Source: Metapseudomonas sp043392685 (GTDB lineage: Bacteria > Pseudomonadota > Gammaproteobacteria > Pseudomonadales > Pseudomonadaceae). Taken from it: a stretch of DNA of 64,000 nucleotides. Location: the NCBI GenBank assembly GCA_043392685.1, contig JBHZGM010000017.1; one strand, 5' to 3'. The notes below the pieces were generated by a model. It ran no database searches, was not told where the DNA came from, and saw nothing but the letters and a program-made list of their open reading frames with translations. Both the position numbers and the translations under genes were made by a program. Positions 1 through 7,541 of this stretch are shown in pieces. How positions within the stretch are numbered: position 1 is the stretch's first letter; the number at the start of each line of letters is the position of its first letter.

Positions 1-559
1 GCCAGCAGGCGAGAAACACCAGCATGATCAGCGCCAGGTGCCAAAGGCCATGGGCCTCGCGCCACCAGGTCCAGTGGCGCACCCGGGCGAACAGCAGCAG
101 GGTGGCGATGCCCAGCAAGGCGCCGCCCAGCACATCTTCCACATCGTGGGCGCCGAGGTAGAGCCGGCTGAAGATGATCCCCGCCACCACCACGCCGCTT
201 ACCGCCCAGGCCCAGGCGCGACGCAGCTCGAAGGCCAGCCAGAACCAGATGACCACAGCAATCTGCGCATGGCCGCTGGGCAGGCCGAAGCTGTCGCCCA
301 CCTCATGGTCCATGCGCAGGGCGATGTCCGGACGCGGGTCCTGCCAGTGGTCCTTGAGCCAGGCGTTGAGCAAGGCTGTCACGGCCACCAGCACCAGCAG
401 ACGCAGGAACACTCCACGGTGCCAGGCCCAGTAGCCCAGCGGCAGGAAGAACAGGATGAACTTCTCGTAGCCCAGCAGGGTGAAGAAGCGCATCACCGGC
501 GTCAGCGCCTCGCTGCGCAGGGGCAGCACCCAGTCCAGGCTGTGCAGCAGTTCGTTCAT
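1..559 (-). CDS. PAP2-family phosphatase, partial (C-terminus beyond window)
   Basis: An open frame runs leftward from an ATG at 559 off the left edge, giving 186 visible residues. It begins MNELLHSLDWVLPLRSEA and is rich in hydrophobic segments, as expected of an inner-membrane lipid phosphatase. The three PAP2 motifs are visible in order: KDHWQDPRP, then GLPSGHAQ, then SRLYLGAHDVED, which together supply the catalytic Arg, two His and Asp. Family members dephosphorylate undecaprenyl-PP, phosphatidic acid or related lipids; the exact substrate cannot be told here. It is divergent from the carboxylase remnant on its right. Confidence 0.85.
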   Translation of the reverse strand, partial: MNELLHSLDWVLPLRSEALTPVMRFFTLLGYEKFILFFLPLGYWAWHRGVFLRLLVLVAVTALLNAWLKDHWQDPRPDIALRMDHEVGDSFGLPSGHAQIAVVIWFWLAFELRRAWAWAVSGVVVAGIIFSRLYLGAHDVEDVLGGALLGIATLLLFARVRHWTWWREAHGLWHLALIMLVFLACW

Positions 560-637
560 GGACGGTCCTTGTGCAAGTAATGAAGGCGCCACAGATACTG
601 CAGGGCGCCGGGCCGCCACAAGGGCCGATTCGGACAT

Positions 638-1348
638 TCCGTGTCACCGGCATTGATCTGGTGCAGACGCAATTGCGCCTGGCCGAAGGCTTCAGCCTGG
701 CCGAACTGGGCCTGCTGGAACCCGCCGCTCCGCGCGGCTTCGCCGTGCAGCTGCGGATCAACCTGGAAAGCATGCAGGCCGACGGCAGCGCGCGGCCGGC
801 CGGCCGGCGACAAGGCGGCGCGCTTCATGCAGCTGTGCGACGCCTTCGATATCCCCATGCTGTCACTCTGCGATACCCCCGGCTTCATGGTCGGGCCGGA
901 TTCGGAAAAGCAGGCCACGGTGCGCCACGTCTCGCGCATGTTCGTCGCCGCCGCCGGCCTGTCGGTGCCCTTCTTCACCGTGGTGCTGCGCAAGGGCTAC
1001 GGCCTCGGCGCCCAGGCCATGGCGGCGGGGAGCTTCCATGCACCGCTGTTCACCGTCGCCTGGCCCAGTGGCGAGTTCGGCGCCATGGGCCTGGAGGGTG
1101 CGGTGCGCCTGGGCTACGCCAAGGAATTGGCCGCCGTGGAAGACCCGGCCGAACGCCAGCAGCTGTTCGACAGCATGGTTACCAAGGCCTACCAGAACGG
1201 CAAGGCGATCAACATGGCGAGCTTCCTGGAGATAGACGCGGTGATCGACCCGCAGGAAACCCGTGCCTGGCTGCTGCGCGGGCTCAATGCCGCGCCGCGT
1301 CCGGCTCCGCGCTCCGGCAAGAAACGTCCCTTCGTCGATACCTGGTAG
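638..1348 (+). pseudogene. Remnant of a large acyl-CoA/pyruvate-type carboxylase, frameshifted and internally deleted
   Basis: Two pieces of one protein family lie in different frames. Bases about 638-805 encode a biotin-carboxylase C-terminal segment (VTGIDLVQTQLRLAEG, then PRGFAVQLRINLESMQ). Bases about 812-1348 encode the end of a carboxyltransferase domain (GDKAARFMQLCDAFD, LCDTPGFMVGP, RKGYGLGAQAMAAGSF, ending GKKRPFVDTW). An intact biotin-dependent carboxylase of this type has roughly 1,100 residues. The ATP-grasp N-terminus, the biotinyl domain and the first part of the carboxyltransferase are missing. The join lies in a run of ccgg repeats near 795-812, consistent with microhomology deletion plus a frame change. 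No functional product is expected. Confidence 0.8.
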
Positions 1349-1366
1349 GCCGCGGAGGTCGCCATG

Positions 1367-1410
1367 CCCTCTCCCTCGCCCCCTCTTTCGCAGGCGGGCG
1401 AGGGGTGACT
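1367..1410. repeat. Interspersed C-rich inverted repeat
   Basis: The gap between the carboxylase remnant and dxs contains a motif in which a CCCTC-rich arm faces a GGGCGAGGGG arm around a short loop. A close relative of the same sequence occurs at 29797-29838 after cobN, so this is an interspersed repeat rather than a unique terminator. The rest of 1349-1544 shows no recognisable gene. Confidence 0.5.
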
Positions 1411-1544
1411 CGCGCCGGCAAGGTACGCGTCACCCTGAAGCAGCCATCGGCCGCCGGAACATGGCTGAAGCGGTGGGGCAGCGGCTCGACGCAGACATGG
1501 CCCAACCGATCGCACAGACCGCTACGAATCGGCTGACAGCGTGT

Positions 1545-1574
1545 TTGGGCACTGAGGGGCGCATCAGGTAAACT
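1545..1574 (+). promoter_or_regulatory. Probable sigma70 promoter of dxs
   Basis: TTGGGC (1545-1550) and TAAACT (1569-1574) are separated by 18 bases and lie 35 bases before the chosen dxs ATG. Each hexamer matches four consensus positions. The assignment rests only on motif and position. Confidence 0.4.
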
Positions 1575-1608
1575 TGCCCATCTTTTTTTGCCCATAACGA
1601 CTAGCCTG

Positions 1609-3504
1609 ATGCCCACGACGTTCCACGAGATTCCCCGCGAACGCCCCGTCACGCCCCTGCTCGATCGCGCGGCGACGCCGGAAGAGCTGCGCCGGCTTGG
1701 TGAGGCTGAGCTGGAAACCCTGGCCGACGAACTGCGCCAGTACCTGCTCTATACCGTCGGCAAGACCGGCGGCCACTTCGGCGCCGGCCTGGGCGTGGTG
1801 GAACTGACCATTGCCCTGCACTACGTCTACGACACGCCCGAAGACCGTCTGGTCTGGGACGTGGGCCACCAGGCCTATCCGCACAAGATCCTCACCGGGC
1901 GCCGCGAACAGATGGGCACCCTGCGCCAGAAGAACGGTATCGCCGCCTTCCCGCGCCGCGTGGAAAGCGAGTACGACACCTTCGGCGTCGGCCACTCCAG
2001 CACCTCCATCAGCGCCGCCCTGGGGATGGCCATCGCCGCCCGCATGCAGGGTTCCGGGCGCCGCTCGATCGCGGTGATCGGCGATGGCGCGCTGACCGCC
2101 GGCATGGCCTTCGAAGCGCTCAACCACGCTTCGGACGTCCAGGCCGACATGCTGGTGATCCTCAACGACAACGACATGTCGATCTCGCGCAACGTCGGCG
2201 GCCTGTCCAACTACCTGGCGAAGATCCTCTCCAGCCGCACCTACGCGAGCATGCGCGAAGGCAGCAAGAAGGTGCTCTCGCGCCTGCCCGGCGCCTGGGA
2301 AATCGCCCGCCGCACCGAGGAATACGCCAAGGGCATGCTGGTTCCCGGCACCCTGTTCGAGGAACTGGGCTGGAACTACATCGGCCCCATCGACGGCCAC
2401 GACCTGCCCACCCTGGTGGCGACCCTGCGCAACATGCGCGACCTCAAGGGCCCGCAGTTCCTCCATGTGGTGACCAAGAAGGGCAAGGGCTTCGCCCCGG
2501 CCGAGGCCGACCCCATCGGCTATCACGCCATCACCAAGCTGGAGCCGATCGACGCCCCGGCCGCGCCGAAGAAGCCGTCCGGCCCGAGATACTCCAACGT
2601 GTTCGGCCAGTGGCTGTGCGACATGGCCGGGCAGGACCCGCGTCTGGTGGGCATCACCCCGGCGATGAAGGAAGGCTCGGACCTGGTGGCCTTCAGCGAA
2701 CGCTTCCCGGACCGCTATTTCGACGTCGCCATCGCCGAGCAGCACGCCGTGACCCTGGCGGCGGGCATGGCCTGCGACGGCGCCAAGCCGGTGGTGGCCA
2801 TCTATTCCACCTTCCTCCAGCGCGGTTATGACCAGCTGATTCACGACGTGGCGGTGCAGAACCTCGACGTGCTGTTCGCCATCGACCGCGCCGGCCTGGT
2901 GGGCGAAGACGGCCCGACCCACGCGGGCAGCTTCGACCTCTCCTACCTGCGCTGCATCCCCGGCATGCTGGTGATGACGCCGAGCGACGAAAACGAACTG
3001 CGCCTGCTGCTGACCACCGGCTACCACTTCGAAGGTCCGGCGGCGGTGCGCTATCCGCGCGGCAGCGGCCCCAACGCACCCATCGAGCGCGAACTGCAAC
3101 CGGTGGAAATCGGCAAGGCCGTGCTGCGCCGCCAGGGCTCCAGGGTCGCCATGCTGGTGTTCGGCGTGCAACTGGCCCAGGCGCTGCAGGTCGCCGAAAA
3201 CCTGGATGCCTCCGTGGTCGACATGCGCTTCGTCAAACCCCTGGACGAAGCGCTGGTGCGCGAGCTGGCCGGCAGCCACGAGCTGCTGGTGACCATCGAA
3301 GAGAACAGCGTGATGGGTGGCGCCGGCGCCGCGGTCAGCGAGTTCCTCGCCCGCGAGAACCTGATCAAGCCCGTGCTGCACCTGGGCCTGCCGGACTACT
3401 ACGTCGAACACGCCAAGCCAGCGGAAATGCTCGCCGAGTGCGGGCTGGATGCGGCGGGTATCGAGGTGTCCGTACGCGAACGGATGGCCCTGCTGGGGCT
3501 CTGA
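1609..3504 (+). CDS. dxs: 1-deoxy-D-xylulose-5-phosphate synthase
   Basis: This thiamine-diphosphate enzyme condenses pyruvate and glyceraldehyde-3-phosphate in the first step of the MEP isoprenoid pathway; its product also feeds thiamine and pyridoxal synthesis. The 631-residue protein has the expected family length. It shows the ThDP region VIGDGALTAGMAFEALNHAS followed by NDNDMSIS, the transketolase-like middle domain (AIAEQHAVTLAAGMACDG) and the C-terminal domain (VRYPRGSGP, VDMRFVKPLD). The ATG at 1609 (MPTTFHEIPRERP) is preferred over an upstream in-frame TTG at 1588 because it matches Pseudomonas Dxs N-termini. The usual upstream partners xseB and ispA are not in the window; the carboxylase remnant occupies that place. 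Confidence 0.97.
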   Translation: MPTTFHEIPRERPVTPLLDRAATPEELRRLGEAELETLADELRQYLLYTVGKTGGHFGAGLGVVELTIALHYVYDTPEDRLVWDVGHQAYPHKILTGRREQMGTLRQKNGIAAFPRRVESEYDTFGVGHSSTSISAALGMAIAARMQGSGRRSIAVIGDGALTAGMAFEALNHASDVQADMLVILNDNDMSISRNVGGLSNYLAKILSSRTYASMREGSKKVLSRLPGAWEIARRTEEYAKGMLVPGTLFEELGWNYIGPIDGHDLPTLVATLRNMRDLKGPQFLHVVTKKGKGFAPAEADPIGYHAITKLEPIDAPAAPKKPSGPRYSNVFGQWLCDMAGQDPRLVGITPAMKEGSDLVAFSERFPDRYFDVAIAEQHAVTLAAGMACDGAKPVVAIYSTFLQRGYDQLIHDVAVQNLDVLFAIDRAGLVGEDGPTHAGSFDLSYLRCIPGMLVMTPSDENELRLLLTTGYHFEGPAAVRYPRGSGPNAPIERELQPVEIGKAVLRRQGSRVAMLVFGVQLAQALQVAENLDASVVDMRFVKPLDEALVRELAGSHELLVTIEENSVMGGAGAAVSEFLARENLIKPVLHLGLPDYYVEHAKPAEMLAECGLDAAGIEVSVRERMALLGL

Positions 3505-3516
3505 GCTTCGCCTGAG

Positions 3517-3550
3517 GCTGTGGGGGGGTGAATTCATTCGCTCCCACAGC
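3517..3550. repeat. REP-type inverted repeat after dxs
   Basis: GCTGTGGG and CTCCCACAGC arms flank a GAATTCATTCG core. The same GTGGGAGCGAATTCATTCGCG theme recurs at 15665-15702, 20141-20182 and 29741-29765, marking it as a REP-like family in this genome. It lies 12 bases after the dxs stop and could also stabilise or end the dxs transcript. Confidence 0.65.
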
Positions 3551-3629
3551 ATGGGTTTCGCTTCGCTCTACCCATCCTACATCGGCATATCCACCTCTTT
3601 CGTAGGATGGGTTGAGGTTCGAAACCCAT
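3551..3629. repeat. Long imperfect inverted repeat (ATGGGTTTCG...CGAAACCCAT)
   Basis: A left arm of about 30 bases (3551-3580) is complementary to a right arm of 28 bases (3602-3629) with few mismatches; both arms contain the CCCATCCTAC/GTAGGATGGG core. It sits between convergent dxs and the BtuF-like gene. It looks like a small non-coding mobile repeat and may act as a transcription barrier. Confidence 0.6.
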
Positions 3630-3647
3630 CGGCTTCACCTCGTTCAA

Positions 3648-4445
3648 TTACCTCGCCGCGTCCAGCAAGCGGCAGAGCTTCGCGGTCGCCGCCAGCATCT
3701 GGAAGCTCGGCCGTTCCAACCCCCGGTCCGGCACCTGCCAGACCTGCCCCCGCCTGACCGCCGTCAGCTGCGGCCAGGCCTTCCAGGCATCGGCCTGGCT
3801 CGGCTCGCTCACCAGGATCACCGCCGGGTCGCGCTGCAGCACGGCCTCGATGCCCACCTGGGGCGCCGGCAGGGAGAGGTCGGCGAAGACGTTCTCCGCC
3901 CCGCAGACTTTCAACGCATCGCTGACGATCTGCTTGCCGCCGAGGGTATAGAGCGGCTTGTCCCAGACCTGGTAGAAGACTTTCAACGGCACATCGCGGT
4001 GGTGGCGTTGGCGCAGTTCCGCCAGCCCCGACTCGAAGCGCTCGGCCATCTGGCGGCCCTGTTCGGCGCGGCCGACCCGCTCGCCGATCTCGGCAAAGGC
4101 AGTCGCCAGTTGCTCCAGGTTCCGGGGTTCCACCACCAGCTGCGGAACCGGGAATTTCTTCAGTTGCTCGCGTCCGGCCGAGCCCACACTGTCGGGCCAG
4201 AGCAGCACCAGATCAGGCTTGAGGGCGAGCAGGCTTTCCGCCTGTAGCTGCCCGTAGCGTCCCACTGACGGCAGGCCGGCCAGGGCGTCGGGGCGATCGC
4301 CGCCGTCGAGCACACCCACCAGCAGGTCGCCGGCACCGAGGTCGAGCATGATTTCCGTCAGGGAGGGCGCCAGGCTGACGACCCGCAGCTGTGCCGTGGC
4401 GGGCAGCGCCAGGCACAGCAGCACGATGGTGAGCAGCCGGCGCAT
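3648..4445 (-). CDS. btuF: BtuF-like cobalamin ABC-transporter substrate-binding protein
   Basis: This 265-residue protein starts with a Sec signal peptide (MRRLLTIVLLCLALPATAQ). The periplasmic-binding fold of the BtuF/FhuD type follows: RVVSLAPSLTEIMLDLGAGD near the N-terminus, VGVLDGGDRPDA, VGRYGQLQAESLLALKPDLV, and TLGGKQIVSDALKVCGA in the C-terminal lobe. BtuF captures vitamin B12 in the periplasm for an ABC importer. No BtuC/BtuD partner is nearby. The start overlaps the stop of the upstream membrane-protein gene by one base, so it ends the ribA transcription unit. A haem or siderophore ligand cannot be excluded from sequence alone. Confidence 0.75.
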   Translation of the reverse strand: MRRLLTIVLLCLALPATAQLRVVSLAPSLTEIMLDLGAGDLLVGVLDGGDRPDALAGLPSVGRYGQLQAESLLALKPDLVLLWPDSVGSAGREQLKKFPVPQLVVEPRNLEQLATAFAEIGERVGRAEQGRQMAERFESGLAELRQRHHRDVPLKVFYQVWDKPLYTLGGKQIVSDALKVCGAENVFADLSLPAPQVGIEAVLQRDPAVILVSEPSQADAWKAWPQLTAVRRGQVWQVPDRGLERPSFQMLAATAKLCRLLDAAR

Positions 4446-4864
4446 CAGCCGAGCTGGCGGGGGATTCGGTAGAGGTAGAGCAACACCAGGCTGCTCATGG
4501 CCAGGAGGAACAGTGCGACCGAATTGAGCCCGACCAGCACCGCCAGGGCGGCGATCCAGGCGGGCAGGCTGGCGGCGAGGAAGCCCTTGTTGCGGCGGCG
4601 GGTCAGTTCCTGCCAGGCGCCGGGTTCTTCGGCCCGGCCAAGGGCGGCCTCGGTGGCCACGAGGGCGCGCTTGTAGGCGGAAAACATCGGCAGGCTGAGG
4701 AACAGGGACACCAGGGCGGCAATGAAGATCGGCATCTGCAGGACCGGCAGCACCGGTTCGCCATCACCGAACAGGTAGCCCATGACGAACAGCGGCACCA
4801 GCGTGAAGCCCACCTGGCGCCACCAGGTCGTGGCCAGCCGGCGACGGACTTCCTTGCGGGTCAC
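4445..4864 (-). CDS. Small inner-membrane protein of unknown function
   Basis: The chosen start is a GTG at 4864 whose GTGA overlaps the ribA stop, giving a 139-residue protein (MTRKEVRRRLATTWWRQVGF). Four hydrophobic stretches are visible: GFTLVPLFVMGYLFG, MPIFIAALVSLFLSLPMF, LPAWIAALAVLVGLNSVALF and LAMSSLVLLYLYRI. No catalytic motif is seen and I do not recognise a named family. Overlaps at both ends show translational coupling between ribA and the BtuF-like gene. The same arrangement occurs in other pseudomonads. Confidence 0.8.
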   Translation of the reverse strand: MTRKEVRRRLATTWWRQVGFTLVPLFVMGYLFGDGEPVLPVLQMPIFIAALVSLFLSLPMFSAYKRALVATEAALGRAEEPGAWQELTRRRNKGFLAASLPAWIAALAVLVGLNSVALFLLAMSSLVLLYLYRIPRQLG

Positions 4865-5475
4865 GATTCGGATTCCGCCTGATGCAGGTTGCCGAGCATG
4901 TGCCCGAGCTTGCCGGCCTTGGTGGCCAGGTACTTGCGGTTGTGCTTGTTCAGGCCGGTCTGCAGCGGGACGCGCTCGGCGACCCGGAGACCGTAGCTTT
5001 CCAGCGCCTTCACCTTGCGCGGATTGTTGGTCATCAGCTTGATCGCGTCGATGCCCAGGTGCTCCAGCATCGGCTGGCACATGGCGTAGTCGCGCTGGTC
5101 GGCGCCAAAGCCCAGGCGCTCGTTGGCTTCCACAGTATCGGCGCCGGCGTCCTGCAGCTCGTAGGCGCGGATCTTGTTCAAAAGACCGATGCCGCGGCCT
5201 TCCTGGCGCAGGTAGAGCAGCACACCGCAACCGGCCTCGGCGATGGCACGCAGCGCCGCTTCCAGCTGGAACCCGCAGTCGCAGCGCAGGCTGAACAGGG
5301 CGTCGCCCGTGAGGCACTCGGAATGCAGGCGACCCAGGACGGGTCCGCCGTTGGCCACATCGCCCAGGGTCAGGGCTACGTGCTCCTTGCCGCTGGCCTC
5401 ATCGAGAAAGCCATGCATGGTGAACACGCCGAACGGAGTCGGCAGCTGGGAGGCGGCGACGAAAACGACAGACAC
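4861..5475 (-). CDS. ribA: GTP cyclohydrolase II
   Basis: This enzyme opens the imidazole ring of GTP in the first committed step of riboflavin synthesis. The 204-residue protein carries the zinc-binding cysteine cluster GDALFSLRCDCGFQ (with HSEC just before it), the catalytic region LYLRQEGRGIGLLNKI, and RKVKALESYGLRV. A GTG start at 5475 is chosen because an AGGAG motif lies upstream and the protein then begins MSVVFVAASQLPTPFGV, as in relatives. It is separate from the RibB fusion at 9533-10627, whose cyclohydrolase half lacks the zinc ligands, so this gene should supply the real activity. Confidence 0.96.
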   Translation of the reverse strand: MSVVFVAASQLPTPFGVFTMHGFLDEASGKEHVALTLGDVANGGPVLGRLHSECLTGDALFSLRCDCGFQLEAALRAIAEAGCGVLLYLRQEGRGIGLLNKIRAYELQDAGADTVEANERLGFGADQRDYAMCQPMLEHLGIDAIKLMTNNPRKVKALESYGLRVAERVPLQTGLNKHNRKYLATKAGKLGHMLGNLHQAESES

Positions 5476-5506
5476 CGTGTAACTCCTGGAAATTGGCAAG
5501 GCCGGC

Positions 5507-5535
5507 ATTGTAGCAGCAGCGCTGTCCGGCAGGTC
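5507..5535 (-). promoter_or_regulatory. Possible internal promoter for ribA
   Basis: A leftward TACAAT (5507-5512) lies about 30 bases before the ribA GTG, inside the largest gap (108 bases) of this part of the cluster. The upstream -35 candidate (TGACCT-like, about 18 bases away) is weak. A separate promoter for ribA would free it from the FMN-controlled unit. Confidence 0.35.
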
Positions 5536-5583
5536 AGATTGAATAGTTGGGGATAAGTATCGAATGGCTCGAAGCAAGCGACC

Positions 5584-6252
5584 TCAGAACTTGGACTCCA
5601 GCATCAGCACGCCCTGCTCTTCGCGCCAGCGCACGCGGTTGAGGAAGCTCATGCCCAGCAGCACCTCCACCGGCGCCTCGCCTTCGATCACCGCACCTTC
5701 CACGCCCAGCACTTCGAGACTGCCGATCTTGATGCGATCGAAGCTCACCCGCCAGGCGTTGACCGTTCCACCGGCGGTGCTGGCCTTCATCGGCAGCCCC
5801 TTCACCCGGTAGTCGATACCCAGGCGGCGGGCCTGGCTTTCGTTCATGGCGACGCTGGTTGCTCCCGTATCCACCAGGAACTGCACCGGGTGGCCATTGA
5901 TGGAACCGGCGACTTGGTAGTGCCCGTTATTGCCCCGCGCGATGCTCAGCTGGGCTTTCTGCTGTGCCTCCGGCGTGCCGGGGCCGCCGGCGCTGGCGGG
6001 GTTGTACTCGCGGCTGAGGCCGTAGCTGCGCTCGACACCGTCGACCCGCAGCACCGCGCCCTTGCTGTCGGCACTGATCACCTGGACGCCGCCGGGGCCG
6101 GTCTGGCCCACCTTCACCAGCTTGCGCTGGCCGTCGACGTTGATCACCGCGGCACCGGGGAACAGTCCGACCACCTGCACCTGGGTGGCCACGGCGAACA
6201 GCGGGGCGAGCGCCAGCAGGCAGGCGGCGATACGCAGGTCAGGGCGCGACAT
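5584..6252 (-). CDS. Periplasmic retropepsin-like aspartic protease (TIGR02281 type)
   Basis: The 222-residue product has a signal peptide (MSRPDLRIAACLLALAPLFAVA). Its C-terminal half is a single-lobe aspartyl protease domain with the active site FLVDTGATSVAMN and the flap/hydrophobic-hydrophobic-Gly signature EVLLGMSFLNRV. Such proteins are expected to work as dimers, each giving one catalytic Asp. The N-terminal half (about residues 24-110) is a small linker-like domain. Its start lies inside the last 14 bases of the upstream binding-protein gene, so the two are coupled. The substrate is unknown. Confidence 0.85.
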   Translation of the reverse strand: MSRPDLRIAACLLALAPLFAVATQVQVVGLFPGAAVINVDGQRKLVKVGQTGPGGVQVISADSKGAVLRVDGVERSYGLSREYNPASAGGPGTPEAQQKAQLSIARGNNGHYQVAGSINGHPVQFLVDTGATSVAMNESQARRLGIDYRVKGLPMKASTAGGTVNAWRVSFDRIKIGSLEVLGVEGAVIEGEAPVEVLLGMSFLNRVRWREEQGVLMLESKF

Positions 6253-6994
6253 GAGGGTTCTCCAGTTCCTTGTCGAAGGCATAGGGCTGATTCCAGCGCT
6301 TGAACAGCGGCCGCAACTCACCGCTGGCCACCAGGGCCGCCATGCGTTGGTCGAAGATGCCCGCCAGGCGGCGACCGCGCGGCGTGTCGGCAAAGCCCAG
6401 GTAGAGCGGCAGGCGCATCAGCGGGGTGACGCGGTAGCGGCTGCGGTCGATGGCGTCGTCCAGCACGTCGTCCACTTCGGTCCGGGCATCGATGTAGAAG
6501 TCCACATGGCCCAGCTCGAGCATCGAGAGGATGCCGCTACGGCGCTGGATTTCCGTGTAGTGCTGCAGGTTCGGCAGGTAGTCCTGGTAGTCGTAGCCAC
6601 GGATCCAGGCCAGGCGGTAGCCACCCAGGGTGTCCAGGCTGGGGACGGGCGTGGAGTTCAGCGAGAGCGCGCTGACCTGGTCCGCGTCGTAGTGCCAGCG
6701 CGGATAGAGGGTGCCCGGGACCTCGTTGTTGTAAGAGCCGACCCAGGCATCCGCCTCGCCGCGCTGCACCAGGCCGATGGAGCGGGTGTAGGGCACGATG
6801 TGGATCTTCAGCTGGATGCCTTCGGGCTCGAAGACCCGGCGCAGGATGTCCCAGCCCAGTCCGCTGCCATCGGCTTCGGTGTGCTCCGGCCAGAGGTCGC
6901 TGGCGAGGTGGATTTCATCGTCCGGAAAAGGCGCCGCCCAGGCCGCCGGCAGCAGCAGGCAGCCGATCAGGACCTTCAGTAGCCAACGCCGCAT
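6239..6994 (-). CDS. Periplasmic solute-binding-like protein (transporter substrate-binding, SBP_bac_3 type)
   Basis: The start at 6994 (MRRWLLKVLIGCLLLPAAWA) is supported by a GAGGGA motif upstream and gives 251 residues with a cleavable signal peptide. Typical family-3 binding-protein features follow: LGWDILRRVFEPEGIQLKI, TRSIGLVQRGEADAWVG, and a C-terminal RRLAGIFDQRMAALVASGEL helix. No permease or ATPase is adjacent, so it may be an orphan sensor or cell-envelope protein rather than a transporter part. It overlaps the aspartic-protease gene by 14 bases. Confidence 0.8.
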   Translation of the reverse strand: MRRWLLKVLIGCLLLPAAWAAPFPDDEIHLASDLWPEHTEADGSGLGWDILRRVFEPEGIQLKIHIVPYTRSIGLVQRGEADAWVGSYNNEVPGTLYPRWHYDADQVSALSLNSTPVPSLDTLGGYRLAWIRGYDYQDYLPNLQHYTEIQRRSGILSMLELGHVDFYIDARTEVDDVLDDAIDRSRYRVTPLMRLPLYLGFADTPRGRRLAGIFDQRMAALVASGELRPLFKRWNQPYAFDKELENPHVAP

Positions 6995-7040
6995 CCCCCG
7001 TCCCTCCATCAGCCCTTCGCCGGCGCAGGTCCGCCCGGGA

Positions 7041-7541
7041 TCAGGCCAGACCCCAGACAATGAGCTGCATCGCCAGCCAGGCGAAGACGCCGGCCAGGAC
7101 GTCATCGAGCATGATGCCCACGCCGCCGTGGACATGCCGGTCGATCCAGTGGATCGGCCAGGGCTTGAGGATGTCCATCACGCGGAACACCAGGAAGCCG
7201 ATCAGCAGCCAGTGCCAGCCCTCGGGCACCAGCCAGAGGGTGATCCACATACCGACCATCTCATCCCAGACGATGCCTTCGTGGTCATGCACGCGCAGGT
7301 CGTCGGCCACCTTGCCGCACAGCCAGAAGCCGAACAGCATGGTCAGCCCCAGCATCAGCCAGTAGCCCCAGTCCGGCAGCATCTGCCAGAGCGGAATGAA
7401 CGGCAGCGCCACCAGCGACCCCCAGGTGCCCGGGGCCTTGGGCAGGGTGCCCGAGCCGAAGCCGAAGGCAATGAAATGCCAGGGGTTGCTCCACACCGAG
7501 TGGGGAATGGGTTGCGGCGTGGCCGATTCGTGATCAGTCAC
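7041..7541 (-). CDS. pgpA: Phosphatidylglycerophosphatase A
   Basis: PgpA dephosphorylates phosphatidylglycerol-phosphate in the inner membrane. The 166-residue form starts at a GTG (7541), 8 bases inside the end of thiL, and reads MTDHESATPQPIPHSVWSNP. The family signature GSGTLPKAPGTWGSLVALP is followed by HDHEGIVWDEMVGMWITL, FRVMDILKPWPI and GGVGIMLDDVLAGVFA, with the acidic residues that bind Mg. Hydrophobic segments are clear. Placement after thiL is the conserved thiL-pgpA pair of proteobacteria. Confidence 0.96.
   Translation of the reverse strand: MTDHESATPQPIPHSVWSNPWHFIAFGFGSGTLPKAPGTWGSLVALPFIPLWQMLPDWGYWLMLGLTMLFGFWLCGKVADDLRVHDHEGIVWDEMVGMWITLWLVPEGWHWLLIGFLVFRVMDILKPWPIHWIDRHVHGGVGIMLDDVLAGVFAWLAMQLIVWGLA

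Noticed and set aside
571..1536. A 321-codon open frame that could be read as one protein
   Set aside because: Only its first third matches a family. After about 805 it runs out of frame with the carboxyltransferase part, so it is a remnant read across a frameshift.
1564..3552. Long minus-strand open frame opposite dxs
   Set aside because: It is antisense to a clearly conserved gene, is His/Gly-rich as expected of a GC-rich shadow frame and has no family match.
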